A stretch of DNA of 64,000 nt from Pseudomonas sp. R76 (GCF_009834565.1 NZ_CP019428.1:2046001-2110000); one strand, 5' to 3'; numbered from the stretch's first letter, positions 38,806-49,356 are shown. Notes: generated by a model not told the origin, from the letters alone. Program-made: numbers and translations.

Positions 38806-39918
38806 ATGAGTGGCAACTTCCTCGCCCTGGCTCAGCCGGGCGTGCAACAACTGTCGCCTTACGTACCAGGCAAGCCTGTGGATGAGCTGGCGCGTGAGTT
38901 GAACCTGGACCCGTCGAAGATCGTCAAGCTGGCCAGTAATGAAAACCCGCTGGGGCCAAGCCCGAAGGTACTGGCGGCGATTCGTGAAGAGTTGGCCGAG
39001 CTGACGCGCTATCCGGACGGCAACGGTTTTGCCCTCAAATCCCTGCTGGCGGAAAACTGCCGGGTCGAGCTGAACCAGGTGACCCTGGGTAACGGTTCCA
39101 ACGACATTCTTGAACTGGTCGGCCGCGCGTATCTGGCGCCAGGGCTGAATGCAGTGTTCAGCGAGCACGCATTCGCGGTCTATCCGATTGTTACCCAGGC
39201 TGTCGGTGCCGATGCGCGCGTGATTCCCGCCAAGGATTGGGGGCACGACCTGCCGGCCATGTTGGCCGCCATCGACGCCCAGACCCGCGTGGTGTTTATC
39301 GCCAACCCGAACAACCCGACCGGCACCTGGTTCGATGCGCAAGCGTTGAACGACTTCCTGCAAGACGTGCCGGAGCACGTGTTGGTGGTGCTGGACGAGG
39401 CCTATATCGAGTACGCCGAAGGCAGCGACCTGCCGGATGGCCTGGACCTCCTGGCGGCTTACCCGAACCTGCTGGTGTCGCGCACCTTCTCCAAGGCCTA
39501 TGGCCTTGCCTCACTGCGGGTTGGCTACGGCCTGTCCACGGCGGTGGTCGCCGACGTGCTGAACCGCGTGCGCCAGCCGTTCAACGTCAACAGCCTTGCC
39601 CTGGCGGCGGCGTGTGCTGCGGTGAAAGATGCCGAGTACCTGGAAGAAGGGCGACGCATCAACGAAAGCGGCATGCTGCAACTGCAGGAAGGCTTCCGTG
39701 AGTTGGGCCTGGGCTGGATTCCGTCCAAAGGCAATTTCATTTGCGTCGATCTCGCTCAAGTGGCCGCCCCGGTGTTCCAGGGCCTGCTGCGCGAAGGCGT
39801 AATTGTGCGTCCGGTCGCCAACTACGGCATGCCGAACCACCTGCGTATCACGATTGGTTTGCCGGCGGAAAACAGCCGCTTACTGGAGGCGTTGGCCAAG
39901 GTTCTGGCTCGTGGTTGA
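38806..39918 (+). CDS. hisC: Histidinol-phosphate aminotransferase
   Basis: A 370-residue class I PLP aminotransferase (hisC2 type). KLASNENPLGPSPKVLAAI, VFIANPNNPTGTWFDA, LDEAYIEYAE and the PLP Lys in VSRTFSKAYGLASLRVGYG are clear. Its place between pheA and tyrA suggests it also transaminates aromatic 2-oxo acids or prephenate, as proposed for such hisC copies. The gene starts nine bases after pheA. Confidence 0.93.
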   Translation: MSGNFLALAQPGVQQLSPYVPGKPVDELARELNLDPSKIVKLASNENPLGPSPKVLAAIREELAELTRYPDGNGFALKSLLAENCRVELNQVTLGNGSNDILELVGRAYLAPGLNAVFSEHAFAVYPIVTQAVGADARVIPAKDWGHDLPAMLAAIDAQTRVVFIANPNNPTGTWFDAQALNDFLQDVPEHVLVVLDEAYIEYAEGSDLPDGLDLLAAYPNLLVSRTFSKAYGLASLRVGYGLSTAVVADVLNRVRQPFNVNSLALAAACAAVKDAEYLEEGRRINESGMLQLQEGFRELGLGWIPSKGNFICVDLAQVAAPVFQGLLREGVIVRPVANYGMPNHLRITIGLPAENSRLLEALAKVLARG

Positions 39919-39946
39919 TGTCACTGCATTGCAACCTGCTGTGCCT

Positions 39947-42157
39947 ATGATCGGTCGCCTGGTGGTGGTCGGTCTGGGGTTGATCGGCGGCTCTTTCGCC
40001 AAAGGCCTGCGTGAAAGCGGGCTGTGTGGCGAAGTGGTCGGTGTGGACCTGGACCCGCAATCGCGCAAGTTGGCGGTTGAATTGGGCGTGGTGGATCGCT
40101 GTGAAGCAGACCTGGCGCTCGCGTGCCAGGGCGCGGATGTGATTCAGCTCGCGGTGCCGATTCTGGCGATGGAGAAATTGCTGGGCTTGTTGGCGGGCAT
40201 GGACCTGGGGCAGGCGATCCTGACGGATGTCGGCAGTGCCAAGGGCAATGTGGTGCGCGCGGCGCAAGTGGCGTTTGGCGGCATGCCGGCGCGCTTTGTG
40301 CCGGGGCATCCGATTGCCGGTTCCGAGCAGAGTGGGGTGGAGGCGTCCAATGCGCAGCTGTTCCGCCGCCACAAGGTGATTCTGACGCCGCTTGAGCAGA
40401 CCGATCCGGCCGCCTTGGCGGTTGTGGATCGCCTGTGGCGCGAGTTGGGCGCCGATGTCGAGCATATGCAGGTTGAGCGTCACGACGAAGTGCTGGCGGC
40501 AACCAGCCATTTGCCGCATCTGCTGGCGTTTGGTTTGGTGGACTCGCTGGCCAAGCGTAACGAAAATCTCGATATTTTCCGCTACGCCGCCGGTGGCTTC
40601 CGCGATTTCACGCGCATTGCCGGCAGTGATCCGGTGATGTGGCACGACATCTTCCTCGCCAATCGCGAGGCGGTGTTGCGCACCCTGGACACTTTCCGCA
40701 GTGACCTTGACGCCTTGCGCGATGCGGTCGATGCCGGAGATGGCCATCAATTATTGGGCGTGTTCACCCGTGCGCGGGTGGCGCGCGAGCATTTCAGCAA
40801 GATCCTGGCGCGCCGGGCCTACATGGAAACCGCTGTGAACGCCGATGAGCAGACCTTTATCGCCAACCCCGGTGGCCGCTTGAGCGGGCAGATTCGGGTG
40901 CCTGGCGACAAGTCGATCTCCCATCGTTCGATCATGTTGGGTTCGTTGGCCGAGGGCGTGACCGAGGTTGAAGGTTTTCTTGAGGGCGAAGATGCCCTGG
41001 CGACCTTGCAGGCGTTTCGCGACATGGGGGTGGTGATTGAAGGGCCGCACCATGGGCGTGTCACCATTCATGGCGTGGGCTTGCATGGCCTGAAGCCCGC
41101 GCCAGGCCCGATCTATCTGGGTAATTCCGGTACGTCGATGCGCCTGTTGTCCGGCTTGCTGGCGGCGCAGCGCTTCGACAGCGTGTTGACTGGCGATGCT
41201 TCGCTGTCCAAGCGCCCGATGAGTCGCGTGGCCAAGCCGCTGCGGGAAATGGGGGCTGTGATCGAAACCGGGCCGGAAGGGCGTCCGCCGTTGACCATTC
41301 GCGGTGGCCAGGCGTTGAAGGGGCTGACCTATGCACTGCCGATGGCGAGCGCCCAGGTCAAATCCTGCCTGTTGCTGGCGGGTTTGTATGCCGAGGGTAA
41401 AACCTCGGTGACCGAGCCTGCGCCAACCCGTGACCACACCGAGCGCATGCTGCGCGGCTTCGGGTACCCGGTGCAAGTGCAGGGCGCTACGGCGTCGGTC
41501 GAGTCGGGCCATGCATTGACCGCTACGCATATTGAAGTGCCGGGGGATATTTCTTCTTCGGCGTTTTTTCTGGTGGCAGCGTCGATTGCCGAGGGCTCCG
41601 AGTTGCTGCTGGAGCATGTCGGCATCAACCCGACACGTACTGGGGTGATCGATATCCTGCGGCTGATGGGCGCGGATATCACCCTGGAAAACCTGCGTGA
41701 AGTCGGTGGTGAGCCGGTTGCGGATCTGCGCGTGCGGGCTGCAGCGCTGAAGGGTATCGAGATTCCTGAAGCGTTGGTGCCGTTGGCTATCGATGAGTTC
41801 CCGGTGCTGTTCGTCGCGGCGGCGTGTGCGCAAGGGCGCACGGTATTGCGCGGCGCTGAAGAGCTGCGCGTGAAGGAGTCCGACCGTATCCAGGTCATGG
41901 CCGACGGTCTGCTGGCCCTGGGTGTGAAGTGTGAACCGACACCTGATGGGATTATCATTGACGGTGGCCTGATGGGTGGCGGTGAAGTGCATGCCCATGG
42001 CGATCACCGGATTGCCATGGCGTTCAGCGTGGCCTCCCTGCGTGCGGCGGCGCCGATTCGTATCCGTGACTGCGCCAATGTTGCTACATCTTTTCCGAAT
42101 TTTCTTACACTGTGTGCCCAAGTCGGCATCCGTGTTGCCCAAGAGGCTCAATTGTGA
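39947..42157 (+). CDS. aroA: Fused prephenate dehydrogenase / EPSP synthase
   Basis: A 736-residue fusion. The N-terminal TyrA part has the NAD motif [16 protein letters not shown] and [24 protein letters not shown] and [13 protein letters not shown]. From about residue 303 the AroA part begins: [53 protein letters not shown] and [13 protein letters not shown]. It links tyrosine synthesis with the shikimate pathway step making EPSP, the target of glyphosate. The start has no strong ribosome site, so coupling from hisC is likely; the ATG at 39947 is the best conserved choice. Such fusions are typical of Pseudomonas. Confidence 0.95.
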   Translation: MIGRLVVVGLGLIGGSFAKGLRESGLCGEVVGVDLDPQSRKLAVELGVVDRCEADLALACQGADVIQLAVPILAMEKLLGLLAGMDLGQAILTDVGSAKGNVVRAAQVAFGGMPARFVPGHPIAGSEQSGVEASNAQLFRRHKVILTPLEQTDPAALAVVDRLWRELGADVEHMQVERHDEVLAATSHLPHLLAFGLVDSLAKRNENLDIFRYAAGGFRDFTRIAGSDPVMWHDIFLANREAVLRTLDTFRSDLDALRDAVDAGDGHQLLGVFTRARVAREHFSKILARRAYMETAVNADEQTFIANPGGRLSGQIRVPGDKSISHRSIMLGSLAEGVTEVEGFLEGEDALATLQAFRDMGVVIEGPHHGRVTIHGVGLHGLKPAPGPIYLGNSGTSMRLLSGLLAAQRFDSVLTGDASLSKRPMSRVAKPLREMGAVIETGPEGRPPLTIRGGQALKGLTYALPMASAQVKSCLLLAGLYAEGKTSVTEPAPTRDHTERMLRGFGYPVQVQGATASVESGHALTATHIEVPGDISSSAFFLVAASIAEGSELLLEHVGINPTRTGVIDILRLMGADITLENLREVGGEPVADLRVRAAALKGIEIPEALVPLAIDEFPVLFVAAACAQGRTVLRGAEELRVKESDRIQVMADGLLALGVKCEPTPDGIIIDGGLMGGGEVHAHGDHRIAMAFSVASLRAAAPIRIRDCANVATSFPNFLTLCAQVGIRVAQEAQL

Positions 42158-42843
42158 ATATCAAAGCACCGGTGATTACCATCGACGGGCCAAGCGGCTC
42201 GGGCAAAGGCACGATTGCCGGCATCCTGGCCAAGCGCCTGGGCTGGTGCCTGCTGGATTCCGGCGCGCTGTACCGCTTGCTGGCATTTGCCGCACGCAAC
42301 CATGGCGTCGACCTGACCAACGAAGAATCCTTGAAGCTGTTGGCGGCGCACCTTGATGTGCAGTTCGTCGGCGCGACGGAAGGTCATCCACAGCGCATTA
42401 TCCTTGAAGGGGACGATGTGACGGATGATCTGCGTAATGAGCAAGTCGGCTCGTGGGCTTCCCAGGTTGCCGCGCTGCCGGCCGTGCGCGACGCTTTGCT
42501 GCAGCGTCAGCGGGCATTTCAGGAGCCGCCGGGTTTGGTGGCCGACGGTCGTGATATGGGCACCGTGGTGTTTCCGGAGGCCCCATTGAAGATTTTCCTG
42601 ACCGCCAGCGCCGAGGAGCGGGCTCGCCGCCGCTACTTGCAGTTGAAGGGCAAAGTCGATGGTGTTAGTCTGTCCAGTCTGCTAGATGAGATCCGTGCAC
42701 GCGATGAGCGTGATACCCAGCGTGCGGTAGCCCCGCTTAAGCCGGCGGCTGACGCCATACAGCTGGATTCCACGGAGTTGTCCATCGAGCAGGTGCTGGA
42801 ACGCATCTTGAGTGAAATCGCCATTCGCGATATTGCCGGGTGA
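42154..42843 (+). CDS. cmk: Cytidylate kinase
   Basis: A 229-residue kinase phosphorylating CMP and dCMP. The P-loop is [16 protein letters not shown], the CMP-binding [11 protein letters not shown] follows, and [24 protein letters not shown] and [13 protein letters not shown] are characteristic. The GTG start overlaps the aroA stop (GTGA) and has AGAGG upstream. This cmk-rpsA-ihfB order is widely conserved in gammaproteobacteria. Confidence 0.96.
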   Translation: MNIKAPVITIDGPSGSGKGTIAGILAKRLGWCLLDSGALYRLLAFAARNHGVDLTNEESLKLLAAHLDVQFVGATEGHPQRIILEGDDVTDDLRNEQVGSWASQVAALPAVRDALLQRQRAFQEPPGLVADGRDMGTVVFPEAPLKIFLTASAEERARRRYLQLKGKVDGVSLSSLLDEIRARDERDTQRAVAPLKPAADAIQLDSTELSIEQVLERILSEIAIRDIAG

Positions 42844-42962
42844 CCAAGAAGGCTGCAGGGGACCAGTCATAGTCCTGTGGTGCTTCTTTTAATTGAAACT
42901 GACCCACACCGTCTGGGGTGTGGAGATGGGCGTATTCTTCGCCCTTATCAACAGGAATTAAA
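42844..42962 (+). promoter_or_regulatory. rpsA leader with two hairpins
   Basis: CCACACC/GGTGTGG (42904-42923) and GGGCG/CGCCC (42928-42944) form two adjacent hairpins just before the AGGA-like site of rpsA. S1 synthesis is known to be autoregulated through its leader in E. coli, so these stems may be the translational control element. Confidence 0.5.
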
Positions 42963-44657
42963 ATGAGCGAAAGCTTTGCGGAACTCTTTGAAGAAAGCCT
43001 AAAAACCCTGAACCTTCAGGCAGGCTCCATCATCACCGGTGTTATCGTTGATATCGATTACCAAGCTCGCTGGGTAACCGTTCACGCTGGTCTGAAGTCT
43101 GAAGCTCTGATCCCGCTGGAACAGTTCTACAACGATGCTGGTGACCTGACTATCAATGTCGGTGACGAAGTTCACGTTGCTCTGGACTCGGTTGAAGACG
43201 GTTTCGGTGAAACCAAGCTGTCCCGTGAAAAAGCCAAGCGCGCTGAATGCTGGATTGTTCTCGAAGCAGCCTTCGCAGCTGAAGAAGTGGTCAAGGGCGT
43301 TATCAACGGTAAGGTTAAAGGCGGCTTCACTGTCGACGTTAACGGCATCCGTGCGTTCCTGCCAGGTTCTTTGGTCGACGTTCGTCCAGTGCGCGACACC
43401 ACGCACCTGGAAGGCAAAGAACTCGAATTCAAGGTCATCAAGCTCGACCAGAAGCGCAACAACGTTGTCGTTTCCCGTCGCAGCGTCCTGGAAGCAGAGA
43501 ACTCCGCCGAGCGTGAAGCTCTGCTGGAATCCCTGCAGGAAGGCCAACAAGTCAAAGGTATCGTCAAGAACCTCACCGATTACGGCGCATTCGTCGATCT
43601 GGGTGGCGTCGATGGCCTGCTGCACATTACCGACATGGCTTGGAAGCGTATCAAGCATCCTTCCGAAATCGTCAACGTTGGCGACGAGATCGATGTCAAG
43701 GTTCTGAAGTACGATCGCGAGCGTAACCGTGTTTCCCTGGGCTTGAAGCAGCTGGGCGAAGATCCATGGGTTGCTATCAAAGCTCGTTACCCAGAAAGCA
43801 CTCGCGTCACCGCGCGTGTTACCAACCTGACCGACTACGGCTGCTTCGCTGAGCTGGAAGAAGGCGTTGAAGGCCTGGTACACGTTTCCGAAATGGACTG
43901 GACCAACAAAAACATCCACCCTTCGAAAGTCGTACAAGTCGGCGACGAAGTGGAAGTTATGGTTCTGGACATCGACGAAGAGCGTCGTCGTATCTCCCTG
44001 GGCATCAAGCAGTGCAAATCTAACCCATGGGAAGATTTCTCTGGCCAGTTCAACAAGGGCGATAAAATCTCCGGCACCATCAAGTCGATCACCGATTTCG
44101 GTATCTTCATTGGTCTGGACGGCGGCATCGACGGCCTGGTTCACCTGTCCGACATCTCCTGGAACGAAGTGGGCGAAGAAGCTGTTCGTCGTTTCAAGAA
44201 GGGCGACGAGCTGGACACCGTTATCCTGTCGGTTGACCCAGAGCGCGAGCGTATCTCCCTGGGTATCAAGCAACTGGAAAGCGACCCGTTCTCTGAATAC
44301 GTTCAGGACAACGACAAAGGCGCAATCGTTAAAGGCATCGTGAAAGAAGTTGACGCTAAAGGCGCCATCATCACTCTGGCCGACGATATCGAAGCGACTC
44401 TGAAAGCCTCCGAAATCAGCCGTGACCGCGTTGAAGACGCGCGCAACGTTCTGAAAGAAGGCCAGGAAGTAGAAGCCAAGATCATCAGCGTTGACCGCAA
44501 GAGCCGCGTAATCCAGCTCTCCATCAAGTCGAAAGACGATGCTGAAGAGAAAGAAGCAATCCAGAGCCTGCGCGACAAGCCAGCTACCTCTGAAATTGCT
44601 GCTGGTCCTACCACTCTGGGCGACCTGCTGCGTGCACAAATGGAAAAACAGAACTAA
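42963..44657 (+). CDS. rpsA: 30S ribosomal protein S1
   Basis: A 564-residue protein with six S1 RNA-binding repeats. The core pattern G-x-V-x(n)[21 protein letters not shown] and its variants recurs at about residues 190-260, 277-347, 364-434 and 451-520. The first two degenerate repeats bind the ribosome. S1 docks mRNA on the 30S subunit. Codon use is strongly biased to translationally preferred codons, unlike neighbouring genes. A terminator follows immediately. Confidence 0.98.
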   Translation: MSESFAELFEESLKTLNLQAGSIITGVIVDIDYQARWVTVHAGLKSEALIPLEQFYNDAGDLTINVGDEVHVALDSVEDGFGETKLSREKAKRAECWIVLEAAFAAEEVVKGVINGKVKGGFTVDVNGIRAFLPGSLVDVRPVRDTTHLEGKELEFKVIKLDQKRNNVVVSRRSVLEAENSAEREALLESLQEGQQVKGIVKNLTDYGAFVDLGGVDGLLHITDMAWKRIKHPSEIVNVGDEIDVKVLKYDRERNRVSLGLKQLGEDPWVAIKARYPESTRVTARVTNLTDYGCFAELEEGVEGLVHVSEMDWTNKNIHPSKVVQVGDEVEVMVLDIDEERRRISLGIKQCKSNPWEDFSGQFNKGDKISGTIKSITDFGIFIGLDGGIDGLVHLSDISWNEVGEEAVRRFKKGDELDTVILSVDPERERISLGIKQLESDPFSEYVQDNDKGAIVKGIVKEVDAKGAIITLADDIEATLKASEISRDRVEDARNVLKEGQEVEAKIISVDRKSRVIQLSIKSKDDAEEKEAIQSLRDKPATSEIAAGPTTLGDLLRAQMEKQN

Positions 44658-44674
44658 GTTCTGTCAGACCATAG

Positions 44675-44704
44675 AAAAAGGGCGACTTCGGTCGCCCTTT
44701 TTTG
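44675..44704 (+). terminator. Rho-independent terminator of rpsA
   Basis: AAAAAGGGCGAC, loop TTCG, then GTCGCCCTTTTTT: a perfect stem with a stable UUCG tetraloop and T-run, 18 bases after the stop codon. Confidence 0.95.
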
Positions 44705-44818
44705 TGCCTGAAATTTGTTGAATCAACAACTTAGAACCAAGGCGTGCAGTCGGCTGTCAGAACTGACTATAGTTTTAATGCTGGCTATCCCCGTGTTGCT
44801 GCTTCAATAAGGATTTGA

Positions 44819-45100
44819 ATGAACAAGTTTATTGTCATCTTCTCAATCGTACTGCTTGCAGGGTGCTCCACCAGTGCCAAGACTCATGCCAGGCATGGCG
44901 TCAGCGGCATCGAGATTGACTGTTCGGGGCTTGGTTCCAATTGGGAGAAGTGCGAGAAGCGTGCTGCCCGTGAGTGCAAGATGCAGGGCTATAAGGTTGT
45001 AACGCGTTCCAGTGACGCTAAAGACGAAGAGGGCGACTACGTGTTTGGTTGGAACCCGGCAGGTGCAGTGACCCGCACGATGCTGGTGATCTGCAAATGA
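44819..45100 (+). CDS. Small lipoprotein of unknown function
   Basis: A 93-residue envelope protein with a type II signal peptide (MNKFIVIFSIVLLAGC, acylated Cys16). The mature part is soluble and Cys-containing: IEIDCSGLGSNWEKCEKRAARECKMQGYKVVTRS, then FGWNPAGAVTRTMLVICK. The spacing of cysteines (DCSG, EKCEK, RECK, VICK) suggests two disulphides. I know no function for it. It has its own promoter region after the rpsA terminator and precedes ihfB. Confidence 0.75.
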   Translation: MNKFIVIFSIVLLAGCSTSAKTHARHGVSGIEIDCSGLGSNWEKCEKRAARECKMQGYKVVTRSSDAKDEEGDYVFGWNPAGAVTRTMLVICK

Positions 45101-45232
45101 AGAGGTAAGGTACTTTTTGAGGGCGTTAAACCAACCTGAAGATAAGTTAAAGCGTGGGCTGTTCAAATTCACCAAGTCATGCTAAAACCTTTGGAGCGCT
45201 TTTCCTAGCTGCTTGAAAAAGAAGGGAAAAAT

Positions 45233-45529
45233 ATGACGAAGTCGGAGTTGATCGAACGAATTGTCACCCATCAAGGGCTGCTTTCATCCAAGGATGTAGA
45301 GCTGGCTATCAAGACCATGCTCGAGCAAATGTCCCAATGCCTCGCCACGGGGGATCGAATCGAGATCCGTGGCTTTGGTAGTTTTTCCTTGCACTACCGC
45401 GCGCCGCGAGTGGGCCGTAACCCGAAAACCGGGCAGTCCGTCAGCCTTGACGGTAAGTTTGTGCCGCATTTCAAACCGGGCAAGGAATTGCGCGATCGAG
45501 TGAACGAAGACGAGGAAGAGGGCGTCTGA
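45233..45529 (+). CDS. ihfB: Integration host factor subunit beta
   Basis: The 98-residue HU/IHF family protein that pairs with IhfA to bend DNA sharply. The N-terminal helices ([35 protein letters not shown]), the [29 protein letters not shown] core with the minor-groove Pro, and the acidic C-terminal tail are all present. The gene order rpsA-ihfB matches other gammaproteobacteria. It is separated from rpsA here by the small lipoprotein gene. Confidence 0.96.
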   Translation: MTKSELIERIVTHQGLLSSKDVELAIKTMLEQMSQCLATGDRIEIRGFGSFSLHYRAPRVGRNPKTGQSVSLDGKFVPHFKPGKELRDRVNEDEEEGV

Positions 45530-45553
45530 GTGGTTTTAGGGTAGGAGTAAGTT

Positions 45554-45799
45554 ATGCGTGGGATTAAACGCGTTTTTCTGGTGTTGGCAGTGCTGGCTGT
45601 CGCACTGGTGGTTTTGGCCTTTGTGTTGGAAAACCAACAAGGCGTTTCTCTTTCGTTCTTGGGTTGGACCACCCTGCAACTGCCGGTGGCAGTGTATGTT
45701 GTGGCTGCGCTGATTGTCGGGTTGATGGTGGGGCCGCTGTTGTGCGTGCTGGTCAGCGCTACCCGTCGTCACAAGCGAGCGTCGATCGTGCGTGAGTAG
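45554..45799 (+). CDS. lapA: LapA/DUF1049 membrane protein
   Basis: An 81-residue inner membrane protein with two helices (residues 7-26 and 45-67) and a basic C-terminus. The sequence FVLENQQGVSLSFLGW...LPVAVYVVAALIVGLMVG is the LapA (YciS, DUF1049) pattern. In E. coli LapA works with LapB in controlling LPS assembly; lapB is not found next to it here. It lies 24 bases downstream of ihfB, probably co-transcribed. This is not the large LapA adhesin of P. fluorescens. Confidence 0.85.
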   Translation: MRGIKRVFLVLAVLAVALVVLAFVLENQQGVSLSFLGWTTLQLPVAVYVVAALIVGLMVGPLLCVLVSATRRHKRASIVRE

Positions 45800-46937
45800 C
45801 GTCCTCCTCGCTGCTGCTTGCGCTTATAAGGTGGGTTGGGGGCATAGGCTTCCAGCATCCTCTTAGTAACGTACGCGTTATTTGGGGGACCACTATGAAT
45901 GCGCCCCCCCTTCAGTCAATCGGGTCAGCCGATATCGCACATTTAGCCCTTTTCCCCAAAAAACAGAGAGCTCTGAAGGGCTAGCCTTGGGCGAGCGTTA
46001 TAAAATAGACGCTTCACGGTTCAAAGTGTGCCGGATATGGGGTAACATGCGGCCCGTTAATGACAACTGCCATCTTGCCTCTTCATTACATGATAGGTGT
46101 GCAGGCGTTGGGCGTTCATTTGCTAAAGCAAACACTATCGTTTCTGTATTTAACTCCGCAAATGTATGTGTCCCGGACAAGTGCCAGGGCCGAAACTAAT
46201 TAGATCCCGACTAAGCCTATTTCGCGGATCTTGCCTTTAAGTAACTATCGGGTTTAAGCCGACTATTCAAAAAATGTTAACGGTGAGACCACCGTAAACG
46301 ACTTTTTGCAATTCGTCGTTGTATGTGCATGAGGGAATGTCTACCCGTCCCGAACCCTATGCGCGCGTCAGTTGAGGGGATTTACTAAACATTGAGCTGC
46401 GTCGGCCGATAATGAGGCTTGCGATGGCGCAGGGCAGGCTTTCCATGCCTGGGGTAAATGCCACAAAGTGTTGCGTGGTAACCCTGCGCAGTGGTGGCCA
46501 GCCGTTGGGATCCTTCGATTGATGCCCAGCCCTCTGACGCCTGGCGCGGGCGATATTCAATCAGCAAAGCTATGACGTGTGATGAGTGTCTATTGCGCAG
46601 GTTTGGCACGATTAGGGTTGTGTTGACCCCGTCGCAGGAGGGGGAAGGATAAGAATTGCTCTGAAATGATTCTCCTTGGTGTGTTGCGTTCAGAGCGCAA
46701 ACCAAGGGAAAATTTGTGTGATCAATTTTTATGCTTTAGAGCGCGCATAAAGCATCGCATGTCATCGTCGGTGTTGGAGCGGTGGTTATTTTCCGGCGCA
46801 GTGTCGGCTTAGGGATGTACAGTGAGGGCGTTGGCAACTGTTACTAAAGGTACTGATGCTCGGGGTGCTTATACTGGAGCGCCTGCAAAACGAGTCAGAA
46901 CAGAAAGATTGATTACGGCTAGAAAAAGAATTTTAGG
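45800..46937. other. 1.1-kb region without a supported gene before the O-antigen cluster
   Basis: In P. aeruginosa wzz occupies this position; here no wzz or other recognisable gene is seen. Open frames at 45882-46199 (plus) and 46357-46705 (minus) have unnatural composition and no family similarity. Structures include a TAGCCCTT/AAGGGCTA dyad (45944-45983) and an ACGGTG/CACCGT dyad near 46281. The region should hold the O-antigen promoter and perhaps the relic of a deleted gene. Confidence 0.5.
45895..45984 (+). CDS. Possible short peptide or gene remnant
   Basis: A 29-codon frame (MNAPPLQSIGSADIAHLALF...) begins at an ATG seven bases after GGGGGA and contains a run of seven C. It ends inside a TAGCCCTT/AAGGGCTA dyad. 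It may be a leader peptide, the truncated start of a deleted gene, or chance. I recognise no family. Confidence 0.2.
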   Translation: MNAPPLQSIGSADIAHLALFPKKQRALKG

Positions 46938-46946
46938 GTGAGCTTG

Positions 46947-48092
46947 ATGAAAATTCCATTTAACAAACCACCCTATACGGGTAATGAAGATCAATATGTT
47001 ACGCGCGCCATGCGCAGTGCCAAGATGTCGGGTGACGGTGAATTTACCATTAGTTGCCAACAATGGTTTGAAGAAACATTTTCATGTGAAAAGGCCCTGC
47101 TGACGCCCTCGTGCACCCAAGCACTCGAAATGGCCGCCATTTTGATAGATATACAGCCGGGTGATGAAGTGATCATGCCCAGCTTTACCTTTGTCAGTAC
47201 GGCGAACGCATTCGTGCTTCGGGGCGCGAAAATTGTTTTTGTCGATATTCGCCCGGACACCATGAATATCGATGAGACGCTTATCGAGGCGGCGATCACC
47301 GCAAAGACCAAAGCCATCGTCCCCGTTCATTATGCAGGTGTCGCCTGTGAAATGGACGTGATTATGGACATTGCCCAGCGGCATGATTTATTTGTCGTGG
47401 AAGACGCCGCGCAAGGCATGATGTCGACGTATAAAGGCCGTTGGTTGGGCACGATCGGGCATCTGGCGGCCTATAGTTTTCATGAAACTAAAAACTACAC
47501 GAGTGGTGGTGAAGGCGGCTTGTTGTTAATCAACGATAAGCGGTTCATTGGTCGCGCCGAAATCATCAGAGAGAAAGGCACTAACCGCAGTCAGTTTTTC
47601 CGAGGGATGATCGACAAATATACCTGGGTGGATATCGGCAGTAGCTATTTGCCGGGTGAGTTGCAAGCGGCCTATTTGTTTGGTCAATTGGAAGAAGCGA
47701 AGAACATTAACGATTTCAGGCTCGGCATTTGGCAGCGCTATAACCTGGCGTTCGCTGGGTTGGTCGCGGCGGGCCTGCTTGAAGTGCCAACGGTCCCCGA
47801 AGCGTGTATCGCCAATGGGCACATGTTTTATATTAAAGTTAAGAACATCGACGCGCGCAAGTCAGTGCTCAGTTATCTGAACGCTGCGGGTGTGGGGGCG
47901 GTATTTCATTATGTTCCGCTGCACAGTGCACCGGCGGGTATTTTACTCGGTCGGTTCACCGGCGAAGACCGGTTTACGACCCAGGAAAGCGAGCGTCTTA
48001 TTCGCCTGCCCATCTGGTATGGCATGACAGAGCCTGAAATGCAGCATGTCATCAATTCGGTGATAGGTGCAGTTGATGCCGCGGGTCGGTGA
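46947..48092 (+). CDS. wecE: dTDP-4-amino-4,6-dideoxygalactose transaminase (WecE)
   Basis: A 381-residue DegT/DnrJ/EryC1 PLP aminotransferase. IDIQPGDEVIMPSFTFVSTANAFVLRGAKIVF, PVHYAGVACEMD, VVEDAAQGMMSTYKGR and the PLP Lys in SFHETKNYTSGGEGG are nearly identical to E. coli WecE, which makes dTDP-4-amino-4,6-dideoxy-D-galactose (Fuc4N) from the dTDP-4-keto sugar. ATG 46947 follows an AGGGTGAG site. It opens the O-antigen cluster. The dTDP precursor enzymes (RmlA, RmlB) and an N-acyltransferase such as WecD are not in this window. Confidence 0.88.
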   Translation: MKIPFNKPPYTGNEDQYVTRAMRSAKMSGDGEFTISCQQWFEETFSCEKALLTPSCTQALEMAAILIDIQPGDEVIMPSFTFVSTANAFVLRGAKIVFVDIRPDTMNIDETLIEAAITAKTKAIVPVHYAGVACEMDVIMDIAQRHDLFVVEDAAQGMMSTYKGRWLGTIGHLAAYSFHETKNYTSGGEGGLLLINDKRFIGRAEIIREKGTNRSQFFRGMIDKYTWVDIGSSYLPGELQAAYLFGQLEEAKNINDFRLGIWQRYNLAFAGLVAAGLLEVPTVPEACIANGHMFYIKVKNIDARKSVLSYLNAAGVGAVFHYVPLHSAPAGILLGRFTGEDRFTTQESERLIRLPIWYGMTEPEMQHVINSVIGAVDAAGR

Positions 48093-49356
48093 ATTGAAGG
48101 GCTCAAACCGCAGCATGCTGTTCGGCGCTTTCTTTACAAGCGCCGCGCAAGCGTCAAAGATACTTGTTGGCTTCTGCATATTAAAGTTAATCGCCCTGTA
48201 CCTGGGGGTCGACGGCCTCGGCAAGCTCGGACATTTCATGAGCTTAGTGTCTATCGCCGTCCTCCTGGCGGGAGGAGGGATAAGCCACGGTATAATAAAG
48301 TACGTCGCGGAATTTAAAAGCAACCCATTCAAGTTATATAAGTTGTTCTCGACATCGGCGTTCTACGCTTTCGGATTCTGCCTGGTGTCATTTGTTTTAC
48401 TGGCGGTCTTTTCAGCGCAGGTGTCGAATTTTGTATTTGGGCATCCTGAGGACTACTGGATCATTGTCCTGCTGGCGCTCGCTCAGTTTGTCTTTGCGTT
48501 CAATACGCTGTTTTCAGGTTTTTTTAATGGCCTTGGAAAACTTAAAGTCAACGCCAGCGTTCAAGTAACGGCTAACCTTGTTGTGCTGCCCATTATCTGG
48601 TGGCTGATTTCCGCATTTGGCCTGCCCGGTGCGGCAATTGCCATGCTGACTATCTTCACTATGCCGGCGCTCATCTCTTTGGTTTATCTGAAGGGCATGC
48701 CGCTGTTCAGATTGTTCACGTGGCGCAAGGTGGATGTTGCACTGAGCAAGAAGTTTTCCAAGTTTGGGTTGATGTTGCTGGTCAGTGCATTGATGTTTCC
48801 CGTGGTCGAGATAGTTATCAGGGAATCGTTGATAGCACGGGTAGGCTACTCCGAGGCGGGCATCTGGCAAGGGAGCATCAAGCTGTCGAGCGCGTACATC
48901 GGTTTTTTCAGTGTGTTTCTGGCGTCGTACTACATGCCGATGGTGTCAGCGACCCAAGACAAGGCCGTGATCAAAGCGCAAGTGATAAAGTTTATGCTGT
49001 TGGTGATGGCGGTGTTTTTAGCTGGCGCGAGCGTGTTGTACGTAGGGCGAAGTTTTTTTATTCCGGTGTTGTTGTCTTCCGAATTTCATGAGTTGGAAGG
49101 TTATATAATTTATCAGCTGATTGGCGACTTCTTCAAAGTTGCTGCCTATGTCATAGGTTTTGTTGTGGTGGCCAAAGCCGCGACGAAATTGTACATCTTC
49201 TCCGAGGTGTTGCAGGCGCTGCTGTTTGTTGGCTTGACGTTCACCGTGGGGCGCGAAGTCGGCGGTGTGTACGGCGTGATGTATTCTTATATGTTGGCTT
49301 ATATAGTATTTTTTATGATTTCCATTGCCGGTTTTATCTCTTGGGCACGCAACTGA
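48076..49356 (+). CDS. wzx: O-antigen flippase, WzxE-like
   Basis: A polytopic protein of about 426 residues with some twelve membrane helices and the polysaccharide transporter fold. Segments SKFGLMLLVSALMFPVVEIVIRESLIARVGYSEAGIWQG and YQLIGDFFKVAAYVIGFVVVAKA resemble E. coli WzxE, the flippase for a Fuc4NAc-containing repeat. It should move undecaprenyl-linked repeat units across the inner membrane. The start is uncertain; ATG 48076 with AGGTG upstream overlaps the end of wecE by 17 bases. Its stop overlaps the next start (TGATG). Confidence 0.85.
   Translation: MPRVGELKGSNRSMLFGAFFTSAAQASKILVGFCILKLIALYLGVDGLGKLGHFMSLVSIAVLLAGGGISHGIIKYVAEFKSNPFKLYKLFSTSAFYAFGFCLVSFVLLAVFSAQVSNFVFGHPEDYWIIVLLALAQFVFAFNTLFSGFFNGLGKLKVNASVQVTANLVVLPIIWWLISAFGLPGAAIAMLTIFTMPALISLVYLKGMPLFRLFTWRKVDVALSKKFSKFGLMLLVSALMFPVVEIVIRESLIARVGYSEAGIWQGSIKLSSAYIGFFSVFLASYYMPMVSATQDKAVIKAQVIKFMLLVMAVFLAGASVLYVGRSFFIPVLLSSEFHELEGYIIYQLIGDFFKVAAYVIGFVVVAKAATKLYIFSEVLQALLFVGLTFTVGREVGGVYGVMYSYMLAYIVFFMISIAGFISWARN

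Noticed and set aside
45554..45799. Fragment of the large LapA biofilm adhesin
   Set aside because: The 81-residue protein is a complete DUF1049 membrane protein; only the name is shared.
45882..46199. 105-codon frame in the gap before the O-antigen cluster
   Set aside because: No ribosome site fits its start, the composition is not protein-like and no domain is visible.
46357..46705. Overlapping reverse-strand frames in the same gap
   Set aside because: Short, overlapping in different frames, without ribosome sites. They may reflect a repeated DNA element rather than a gene.
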